From NCBI GenBank assembly GCA_947648385.1, contig CANSNO010000013.1:1-39663 (forward strand): a stretch of 39,663 bases of DNA. The letters are read 5' to 3'. The number at the start of each line of letters is the position of its first letter. Within the stretch, counting starts at the first letter, position 1. Positions 33,952 to 39,663 of this stretch are shown one piece after another. Under the pieces are notes generated by a model. It did not search any database, had not been told where the DNA came from, and saw only the letters and a program-made list of their open reading frames with translations. This DNA is from an uncultured Clostridia bacterium. Lineage in GTDB: Bacteria > Bacillota > Clostridia > Oscillospirales > Butyricicoccaceae. The position numbers and the translations under genes are program-made.

Positions 33952-34614
33952 TCACCGTTTTTCCGTATTAACGGGCATGGGCGCCTCGTCAAAGGAGGAT
34001 ATGTAAATATCGGCTATGCTCTCTATTTCCGCCCTGTGAGAGGATGAGTTTTTCTCATAAACGCCGCATACGATAAGGCCCGCCTCCTTGGCGCTTTTCA
34101 CAGCAGGAAGAACGTCGTCAAAGGCGATGCACTCATGACATTCCAGCCCCAGTCCCCGTGCCGCCGCGACGAACAAATCGGGGCTGTCCTTTCCGCTGCC
34201 CACCTCTTCAGCCGTAAAAAAGGCGTCAAAAAGCCCGTAAACGCCGCATCTCATAAGACATGGTGTCAAAAGCTCCCTTGTCAGCGCCGTGGCTACGGCC
34301 AGCCTGACGCCGGCTTTTTTCAGCCTTATCAGATATTCCTCGGCGCCCCTTGTCAGCTCTACCCTGTCGGAATATGCCTCCATGGCCATGCGGCTCCACT
34401 CGGCCGTTATCTCCTCTATGGCGTCGGGCAGATCGAAAAGCTTTTTGGTATATACGGCGGTATCTTCAAAACTGAGGCCGCTTATGGCTTTTGCATAGCC
34501 CTCGGGCACCGCAAAGCCCCTTTTTGATAAAAACTCGATATCTATTCTGTCCCAGACGTCCATCGAATCCAGAATGGTGCCGTCCAGGTCAAAAACCGCT
34601 CCCTTAAAGTTCAT
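33952..34614 (-). CDS. HAD family hydrolase (beta-phosphoglucomutase-like)
   Basis: 220-aa HAD superfamily phosphatase, subfamily with a helical cap. Motif I DLDGTILDS, motif II region VATALTRELL, motif III lysine in GSGKDSPDLFVAAARGLG, motif IV FDDVLPAVKSAKEAG. Substrate is not predictable; candidates are sugar phosphates or phosphoglycolate. Start ATG 34614 has GGAGGGG 8 nt upstream; the frame to 34761 would run through the divergent promoters. Followed 7 nt later by recD2, whose site overlaps its stop. Confidence 0.9.
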   Translation of the reverse strand: MNFKGAVFDLDGTILDSMDVWDRIDIEFLSKRGFAVPEGYAKAISGLSFEDTAVYTKKLFDLPDAIEEITAEWSRMAMEAYSDRVELTRGAEEYLIRLKKAGVRLAVATALTRELLTPCLMRCGVYGLFDAFFTAEEVGSGKDSPDLFVAAARGLGLECHECIAFDDVLPAVKSAKEAGLIVCGVYEKNSSSHRAEIESIADIYISSFDEAPMPVNTEKR

Positions 34615-34650
34615 TTCAGAATCCCCTCCGATTATAAGTATAACATATGT

Positions 34651-34679
34651 TTGCTTTAACGGACAGAGTATATTATACT
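34651..34679 (+). promoter_or_regulatory. Sigma-A-type promoter for the plus-strand HAD gene
   Basis: TTGCTT (34651-34656), 17 bp, TATACT (34674-34679), 34 nt before the ATG at 34714. Overlaps the opposing promoter. Confidence 0.75.
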
Positions 34680-34700
34680 TATATTGAATGTTTTTGAAAC
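34672..34700 (-). promoter_or_regulatory. Probable promoter for HAD-recD2-comFC
   Basis: Minus strand GTTTCA (34695-34700), 17 bp, TATAAT (34672-34677). Other TATAAT-like boxes closer to the gene (34631-34642) would put the transcript start inside the ribosome site, so this one is preferred. Confidence 0.5.
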
Positions 34701-34713
34701 GGAGGCGAAAATC

Positions 34714-35181
34714 ATGTTCAAAGCCGAAATACCGGGCAGAGGCCAGGTTTGTTACAGCCACCTTGTGCTGGACTATAACGGCACCATAGCCGAGGACGGA
34801 ATACTCATCGAGGGAGTAAGGGAAAGACTTGAGCAGCTATCCCCTCTTATGGATATTGTAGTTGTCACCGCCGACACCCACGGCACGGCGGCCGACCAGT
34901 GCAAGGACCTGCCCGTGACCGTGCTGACATACCCCACGGCCGACGTGGGCGTGATAAAGGAAAATGTCGTCAAAGAGCGAAGCGGCGGCGTCATTTGCGT
35001 CGGGAACGGCTTCAACGATATGCAGATGACCGAGGCCGCCGACCTTTCGGTCACGGTCATCGGCCCCGAGGGCTGCTACGGCGGTCTTTTGTCACGGGCC
35101 GATATAGTCACCACGTCCATTCTCGACGCTCTCGACCTTTTCTGCAAACCCAACCGCCTGCGCGCCGCCCTGAGGACATGA
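34714..35181 (+). CDS. Soluble P-type-ATPase-like HAD protein
   Basis: 155-aa HAD domain without cap or membrane part, resembling the phosphorylation domain of P-type ATPases. Motif I is LDYNGTIAEDG (D-x-N-G-T, where pumps have DKTGT), then VVVTADTHGTA and CVGNGFNDMQMTEAADLSV, which match motifs II and IV of that branch. Related stand-alone proteins have phosphatase activity with no known substrate. Start ATG 34714 has GGAGG about 8 nt upstream; an earlier ATG at 34684 has no site. Followed 1 nt later by a DUF5655 gene. Confidence 0.87.
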   Translation: MFKAEIPGRGQVCYSHLVLDYNGTIAEDGILIEGVRERLEQLSPLMDIVVVTADTHGTAADQCKDLPVTVLTYPTADVGVIKENVVKERSGGVICVGNGFNDMQMTEAADLSVTVIGPEGCYGGLLSRADIVTTSILDALDLFCKPNRLRAALRT

Positions 35182-35182
35182 T

Positions 35183-35557
35183 ATGGCGGAGCTTACTTTA
35201 GAAGAAATCGGCTTTTTCGGTCAAAAGCCCGAGGCGTTGCCCTTATATGAGGCCGTCCGAGATATCATTTTCTCCCACAGCGGTGTTACGGTCAAGGTTG
35301 CCAAAACCCAGATAACCTTTAAAACCAAATACGGCTTTGCCTTTGTCTCGATGAAAAAGCTGAAAGGCAGTCCCGATATATCCATTCTGTTGACCCTCGG
35401 ACTTGGCCGCAGGCTTGACTCGCCCCGTGTGGCCGTCGCAACCGAGCCTTACCCGGGACGCTGGACGCATCATATAATTATTTCCGATACCTCGCAGCTT
35501 GACGGCGAGCTTTGCTCATGGATAACCGAAGCTTACGATTTTGCGCTGAACGAATAG
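35183..35557 (+). CDS. DUF5655 domain protein
   Basis: 124-aa protein matching the DUF5655 pattern: FFGQKPEALPLYEAVRDII, then KVAKTQITFKTKYGFAFVS, and RVAVATEPYPGRWTHHIII with LDGELCSWITEAYDFA. The family is cytosolic and uncharacterised; it often stands alone or is fused to DNA-related domains. GAGGA is 6 nt before the ATG. Operon with the preceding HAD gene. Its TAG stop is 1 nt from the stop of the convergent exonuclease gene, with no terminator between. Confidence 0.85.
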   Translation: MAELTLEEIGFFGQKPEALPLYEAVRDIIFSHSGVTVKVAKTQITFKTKYGFAFVSMKKLKGSPDISILLTLGLGRRLDSPRVAVATEPYPGRWTHHIIISDTSQLDGELCSWITEAYDFALNE

Positions 35558-35558
35558 C

Positions 35559-36122
35559 TTATTTCCGCCTCAAAGTGCGGCAGGCGGCAAAATCGTATGT
35601 GCGTTTGAAGGCCTTTATGTCCATCCCCTTATTTATATAGTCTATAAGCAGTCCGGCACAGGCCATACTGTCGCTGCTGGCGTTGTGGTGGTCGAGCTCG
35701 AGGCCGAGATGGTCGCAAAGGGTGTTGAGCTTGTGGTTTGGCAGGTCGGGGTAACAGCGCCGCCCCATGGTGCAGGTGCAGACATATTCTGCCCGACTCT
35801 TCCACTCTATCCCATAGGCCGCAAGGCATTTTGCCAGTACGCTCATATCAAAGGGCGCGCTGTGGGCGGCCAGTATGCCGCCCGACATATAGGGCTCGAT
35901 TATGGGCCAAAGCTCGCCGAAGGTGGGCTGATCGGCCACAAGGGCCGGACTGATGCCCGTCAGCCAGACATTAAAGGGCTCGAAATGCTGCTGGGGGTTG
36001 ACGAGGGAATATATATTTTTAACTATCTGCCCATCCTCTATGACCGATATTCCGATGGCGCTCATGCGGTCATTGCGGCTGTTGGGGGTCTCAACATCAA
36101 AGGCTATAAATCTCTGAGACAT
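35559..36122 (-). CDS. DEDDh 3'-5' exonuclease (Pol III epsilon family)
   Basis: 187-aa exonuclease of the DnaQ/PolC-epsilon fold. ExoI FDVETPNSRN holds the DxE pair, AAHSAPFDMSVL the second aspartate, and HHNASSDSMACAGLL the H and last D, so the DEDDh set is complete. It may proofread, degrade RNA or trim DNA; no polymerase domain is attached. ATG 36122 has AGAGGT 7 nt before it. No clear promoter found; the preceding gene ends at a terminator 47 nt upstream of this start. Confidence 0.92.
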   Translation of the reverse strand: MSQRFIAFDVETPNSRNDRMSAIGISVIEDGQIVKNIYSLVNPQQHFEPFNVWLTGISPALVADQPTFGELWPIIEPYMSGGILAAHSAPFDMSVLAKCLAAYGIEWKSRAEYVCTCTMGRRCYPDLPNHKLNTLCDHLGLELDHHNASSDSMACAGLLIDYINKGMDIKAFKRTYDFAACRTLRRK

Positions 36123-36168
36123 ATTATTAACCTCTAAATAAGCTTGCAAATATATTTTAATATACAAC

Positions 36169-36204
36169 AAAAAGCGGCTTTGTTCAAGCAAAGCCGCTTT
36201 TTTT
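36169..36204. terminator. Bidirectional-type terminator after the CofE-like gene
   Basis: Stem AAAAAGCGGCTTTG/CAAAGCCGCTTTTT with a 6-nt loop. On the minus strand it is followed by the T run of its own arm plus G (TTTTTG) and ends the gene stopping at 36208; on the plus strand seven T follow. Confidence 0.88.
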
Positions 36205-36207
36205 AGA

Positions 36208-36906
36208 TTATATTTCCCTTATAAGCACAAATGGGGTCAGATTCCTTCCCTGACCTGCCGGGTTATCCCTGACAAGGGCTGTCAGCTCCTGCTCGCCCCT
36301 GCCCTCAAGAGCCTTACAGCGGCCGAGAAGCTCCACATTCAAATCGTTGGCGTCGACAATCATCATTTTTATTCCCAGCTTTTGATAAACCTCGTCGCAC
36401 ACGCCGTCGGGACTTTCGGGGATGCGGACGCCGATATGCTCGTATTCGGGGATATCCTTTCCGTAAAAGCCGTCAAGGCCCGATATCTCACGCCCCAGTA
36501 TGGCGTAAAAGGTGCCGTGTATTCCTCTCATCTTATCAATCGCCGCCCTGAAAGCCGCCCAAAGCACCCTCAAAAGACCGCACTGGTTTATAGCGAACTG
36601 CATTTTCTTCGGGTTTGCCACACCCTCGCCGGCCGAAGTCGGACGGGCGCATTTGGACAGAAATCGCGCCCAAAATCCCGGTTTGGCCTCCTCCTCGGTG
36701 ACTATGCGCCTTTGGCATATGGCGATGACCTTTTCGCTCGACGACAGTATATCCCCATATTGCCAAAAGGGCATGACATACTTGCGTATAAGCTCAATAT
36801 AATCCTCTCCGAGGGTTATAAAATGAGTTCTGACGGCATGACGGGCGTATCTTTTGCCGCCAACCTGAATAACGGTTCTTTTGCCCTCGTTTGCATTGAA
36901 AATCAT
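36208..36906 (-). CDS. CofE-like (F420-0:gamma-glutamyl ligase superfamily) protein
   Basis: 232 aa, similar to clostridial proteins annotated as F420-0:gamma-glutamyl ligase family. Seen: RTHFITLGEDYIELIRKYV, DILSSSEKVIAICQRRIV, PKKMQFAINQCGLLRVLWAA, RIPESPDGVCDEVYQKLGIK, MMIVDANDLNVELLG and VRDNPAGQGRNLTPFVLIR. Clostridia normally do not make F420, so the ligase substrate is unknown; a gamma-glutamyl or amino-acid ligation is only inferred from the fold. ATG 36906 has GGAGG 9 nt upstream. It follows the secreted-protein gene by 81 nt and ends the two-component run. Confidence 0.8.
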   Translation of the reverse strand: MIFNANEGKRTVIQVGGKRYARHAVRTHFITLGEDYIELIRKYVMPFWQYGDILSSSEKVIAICQRRIVTEEEAKPGFWARFLSKCARPTSAGEGVANPKKMQFAINQCGLLRVLWAAFRAAIDKMRGIHGTFYAILGREISGLDGFYGKDIPEYEHIGVRIPESPDGVCDEVYQKLGIKMMIVDANDLNVELLGRCKALEGRGEQELTALVRDNPAGQGRNLTPFVLIREI

Positions 36907-36987
36907 AATATCATCCCTCCTCGCGGAAAGAATGATATTATGCGTTACCATCAAGTAGGCAAAGCTACGGCATCAAAACGGAATATA

Positions 36988-37692
36988 TTATTCTAAATAA
37001 ACTCTGTGAGGCACAACATAAAACATATCGTCGGATTGCCTGAAAACCCTGATGAAGCATTTGTCCGAGCTTTCACCCATAAGTGAAATGATATATTCGT
37101 CATCGTCTCCCGAAATAGCGGCGTTTTCCACTCCCTTGACCTCGAGATAATATGTGCTTATCAAAACAGCCGCGTCTTTAAGGGGTGAAGCGTAAACGAC
37201 CATTTCGTTGTCATTGTCCATTTCATGCCGCAGTCTGCCTCCGCAGGAAATGAGCAGTCCCTTCTCATCGTCTATCCAGACAGTGCCGTCGAAATCGCCG
37301 TTTTCATCATACCAGCAGGCCATCCAGTATATGGCCGACGAGGCCATATCGTTCCCTTTTGCCAGCAGATAAGGCCTGACGGACATATGGGCCAAGCTTT
37401 CGCTTTCATTAGGGAAAAACCTTTTCCGAAGCTCTTTGCACTTTTCCGCCGCTTGATCTCCCGTCATTCTGTTGCCCTCGGTAAGTTCAAGCTGAATACT
37501 GCACTCGGTAAAAAGGTAGAGCGATTCAAAATAGTCGTAGTCCTGACCTATGGACAGAGATATATCATTGTTTTGTATCTCGACGGAGCCCCCTTCCAGA
37601 CGGCGCTCGTATGTTTCCAAAGCCAGTTCTGGCATGAAAAGGCCAAAGGCCAGCACAGCGGCCAAAAGGACGCAAAAAATATGCTTTTTCAC
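36988..37692 (-). CDS. Secreted or anchored protein coupled to a histidine kinase, unknown
   Basis: 234 aa, not recognised. N-terminal signal-like segment MKKHIFCVLLAAVLAFGLFM, then a mixed domain with pairs of acidic and aromatic residues (DYDYFESLYLFTECSIQLEL; AIYWMACWYDENGDFDGTVW). No lipobox is clear. Its ATG overlaps the kinase stop by 4 nt (ATGA), so it is translated with the kinase. By context it could feed into the kinase signal or be an output of the system; the sequence does not decide. Confidence 0.75.
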   Translation of the reverse strand: MKKHIFCVLLAAVLAFGLFMPELALETYERRLEGGSVEIQNNDISLSIGQDYDYFESLYLFTECSIQLELTEGNRMTGDQAAEKCKELRKRFFPNESESLAHMSVRPYLLAKGNDMASSAIYWMACWYDENGDFDGTVWIDDEKGLLISCGGRLRHEMDNDNEMVVYASPLKDAAVLISTYYLEVKGVENAAISGDDDEYIISLMGESSDKCFIRVFRQSDDMFYVVPHRVYLE

Positions 37693-39080
37693 GCTCTGCC
37701 TCCCTTCAGCTCCACTGTGACGGTCGTCCCTCTTCCCTCGGCGCTGTCAAAGGATATGGAGCCATCATGAATGCGGACTATTTCACTGCACAGCGCCAAC
37801 CCCAGACCGACGCCGCCCTGCCTGCGCGCCCTCGATTTATCCACCCTGTAAAATGCCTCGGTCACGTGGGCCAAAGCTTCTTTCGGCATACCTCTGCCCT
37901 CATCAGTGACTGAAACAGCGCATCCCCTCTCCGTCATAGAGCATTTGACGGTTATTCTGCCCTTTCTGCCTTCCATAGCCTTTCGGGCATTATCAAGCAA
38001 ATTGGTCACAAGGGATTTGAAAAGGTCGGGCTCAAGCATGGCCTCTCCCTTTTGGCTTTCGACCGCAATCTCTATTCCCTGAGCGTCGTAAATCGGGCAA
38101 AGCCTCATTGTCAGCTCCTCTATAATATCTCTCGGGGAGCAAAGCTGTAAAACGGCTCCCTCTTTCAGCACAATAAGCTCCAAAAGCTTGCGAGATAAGT
38201 TTTCAAGCCTTTTGCCCTCGCTGAATATATATTCGGCCGCCTGCCTCTCCTCATCGGGAGATAAAACGCCGCTTCGCGAAAGGTCGGCATAACCTATGAT
38301 AGAGGTCATGGGCGTCTTCATTTCATGGGCAAAGCTGCCCACAAACCTGTCCTGCCTTTTGACGGCCTCCTCAAGCTCGTTTATATTGCTCTCCAGCTTG
38401 TCGGCCATGGTGTCGAAATCATGAGACAGAGCGCCAATCTCGTCGCCGCTTTTAATTCGGGAACGATATGAGAGTTTCCCCTCGGCAATGGCCCTCGAGG
38501 CCGTCGAAAGCCGCGTCAGCGGCCTTGTCAGCAGGTGGGAAACGGCATACGACAACAGGGCGCAAAGAAATATCAGCAGGAGAAACACATACCGGTATAT
38601 CATCCGCTGTCTTTCCGCCGTTTTAAAAACCGAGAAAACCTCGGTGGCCATATCGAGATACATCTCTTCCTCTCCGGCCAACGTGCCCTTGAGGACAAGC
38701 AGATGGCGGCCGTCGGCGTTTTGGTATGTTATCTCGCAGGCGCCCGGCTCGGGATGTCCCTCGCCGTAGTTGACGGCCATGTCGGAACGCTGAAACACCG
38801 TCCTGCCGTCCATATAAAAACGGGAGTTTATCCATCTGCCGTTATTCAGCTCATAAAGCTGCCGCAGAGTGTCGGCGGCTGAATTATCGCTTAATTTCCC
38901 CTCGGTCACGCCGACTATCTTTATCATGCCGATAGCCAGAAGATAGGAATCGTAAAGGGCCGCCCTTTCCTTTACCATGGCGTCGCGCATGGATATGGTT
39001 ATAAGCAGGCTGCCACCTATGCCGAACAGCATTGACAAAAGCCCCAGCATACAAAATGTCATCTTCAGCCTGAACTTCAT
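37689..39080 (-). CDS. Sensor histidine kinase (HAMP, HisKA, HATPase)
   Basis: 463-aa membrane sensor kinase. TM1 at about residues 8-28, extracellular sensor domain about 30-160, TM2 about 163-183, HAMP near 185-235 (HLLTRPLTRLSTASRAIAEG), H box SFAHEMKTPMTSIIGYADL with phospho-acceptor H252, N box LVTNLLDNARKAM, G1 DEGRGMP, G2 GVGLGLALCSEIV. All catalytic motifs intact. GGAGG is 8 nt before the ATG, and the gene starts 3 nt after the response regulator stop. Signal unknown; the sensor domain has no recognised fold by eye. Confidence 0.95.
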   Translation of the reverse strand: MKFRLKMTFCMLGLLSMLFGIGGSLLITISMRDAMVKERAALYDSYLLAIGMIKIVGVTEGKLSDNSAADTLRQLYELNNGRWINSRFYMDGRTVFQRSDMAVNYGEGHPEPGACEITYQNADGRHLLVLKGTLAGEEEMYLDMATEVFSVFKTAERQRMIYRYVFLLLIFLCALLSYAVSHLLTRPLTRLSTASRAIAEGKLSYRSRIKSGDEIGALSHDFDTMADKLESNINELEEAVKRQDRFVGSFAHEMKTPMTSIIGYADLSRSGVLSPDEERQAAEYIFSEGKRLENLSRKLLELIVLKEGAVLQLCSPRDIIEELTMRLCPIYDAQGIEIAVESQKGEAMLEPDLFKSLVTNLLDNARKAMEGRKGRITVKCSMTERGCAVSVTDEGRGMPKEALAHVTEAFYRVDKSRARRQGGVGLGLALCSEIVRIHDGSISFDSAEGRGTTVTVELKGGRA

Positions 39081-39083
39081 ACG

Positions 39084-39663
39084 CTAAACCTCCAGCCTGT
39101 AACCCACCTTGTTGACGGCCACCAGCCTGTCCTCCCAGCCCACCTTTTTTCTCAGTCTCTGGACATGAAGGTCGACCGTTTTGCTGCCGTACTGATATTC
39201 CTCGCGCCACACCTGCTCGTATATAGTCTCACGGTAGAGCGCCCTGCGTGGGTTGCGCGCGAAGAGCAGAAGCAGGTCGTATTCCTTTCTCGTCAGGGCT
39301 ATGGGCTGCCCGTCCCTTTTGACCTCCATGGCATATGTGTCTATCACAAGACCGCCTATATCTATCTTTTCATCGGCCTTGCGATAGCGCCTCAGAACCA
39401 CATCGACCCTCGCCAGCAGCTCGACGACCTCGAATGGCTTGACAATATAGTCCTCCGCCCCGGCCCTTAGACCTTTGACCCTGTCGTTCACGCCGCCCTT
39501 GGCCGTTATGAATATCACGGGTATCTCCATGGGCCTTATATAGTCCATCAGTTCAAAACCGTCCAGCTCGGGCAGCATGACGTCCAGCAGTATAAGGTCA
39601 AAGGGCCTTTTCTCCAGCAGGTCGGCGCATTCCATGCCGTCATAGACACAGGTACACAGATAC
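39084..39663 (-). CDS. OmpR/PhoB-type response regulator, 5' end outside the window
   Basis: Partial. The frame is open to the window edge (YLCTCVYDGMECADLLEKRP leads in), so the true start lies beyond 39663 and the ATG at 39635 is internal. Receiver domain: phospho-acceptor D in LILLDVMLPELDGFELM, then VIFITAK and EDYIVKPFEVVEL with the conserved T-like and K residues. Winged-helix domain with LTRKEYDLLLLFARNPRRAL and SKTVDLHVQRLRKKVG. It pairs with the kinase 3 nt downstream. It ends in TAG, so TAG is a normal stop here. Confidence 0.95.
   Translation of the reverse strand, partial: YLCTCVYDGMECADLLEKRPFDLILLDVMLPELDGFELMDYIRPMEIPVIFITAKGGVNDRVKGLRAGAEDYIVKPFEVVELLARVDVVLRRYRKADEKIDIGGLVIDTYAMEVKRDGQPIALTRKEYDLLLLFARNPRRALYRETIYEQVWREEYQYGSKTVDLHVQRLRKKVGWEDRLVAVNKVGYRLEV

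Noticed and set aside
1..39663. CRISPR arrays, tRNA or rRNA genes, insertion sequences, prophage or defence genes
   Set aside because: No direct repeat series, cloverleaf with CCA-type end, rRNA stretch, transposase, integrase or recognisable defence domain was found; the window is compact core genome.

Overview
The window looks like chromosomal core DNA of a spore-forming, Gram-positive-type anaerobe of the Clostridia (Bacillota). The grounds are a ypeB germination gene, dpaA (dipicolinate synthase subunit A), a TagO/MnaA/TagA-like set for a wall-polymer linkage unit, ThyX-type thymidylate synthesis, RecD2, Tex, Shine-Dalgarno sites of GGAGG/AGAGGTG type before nearly every gene, and sigma-A-like promoters with 16-17 bp spacers. 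G+C is about half by eye. No rRNA, tRNA, CRISPR array, transposase, integrase or phage gene was found. The longest gene-free stretches are about 150-180 bp and mostly hold promoters and terminators.

Layout. (1) 1-9576, minus strand: a tight ten-gene run, transcribed CPBP membrane protein, tagA, thyX, tmk, second CPBP protease, mltG, U32 peptidase, alaS, HIT protein, small membrane protein. Three successive junctions overlap by exactly 8 nt. (2) 9731-12149: nth (plus), a YfcE-like phosphodiesterase (minus), then a plus-strand cassette of three small proteins of unknown function. (3) 12187-16240, minus: trpS, wecA/tagO, wecB/mnaA and an anchored extracellular protein. (4) 16381-18560, plus: ypeB and birA. 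(5) 18651-23391, minus: YegP-like protein plus MFS transporter; and a 44-codon ORF, tex and an anchored protein. (6) 23562-26452, plus: amidohydrolase and DEAD-box helicase. (7) 26495-31051: dpaA (minus) divergent from murC (plus), then a third CPBP protease and mreB (minus). (8) 31073-36122: HAD phosphatase, recD2, comFC (minus); a P-type-ATPase-like HAD protein and a DUF5655 protein (plus); a DEDDh exonuclease (minus). (9) 36208-39663, minus: response regulator (cut by the window edge), histidine kinase, secreted protein, CofE-like ligase.

How the genes fit together. Cell-envelope work dominates: MurC (precursor), MltG (glycan release), MreB (rod shape), and WecA, WecB and TagA, which together would give the first lipid-linked GlcNAc-ManNAc disaccharide of a wall polymer. 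ThyX and Tmk are consecutive steps to dTDP. Nth, RecD2, Tex, ComFC and the exonuclease handle nucleic acids. YpeB and DpaA mark the spore programme, each without its usual partner gene next to it.

Most worth a second look: two genes whose only well-placed start codons are AUA (tagA) and AUU (gene ending at 12187); a CPBP family member that has lost both motif histidines; the uncharacterised three-gene cassette at 11044-12149 with a threefold repeat; a 44-codon ORF coupled to tex; and a hairpin that hides the ribosome binding site of the gene after tex. I did not find an evident new defence or mobile system.
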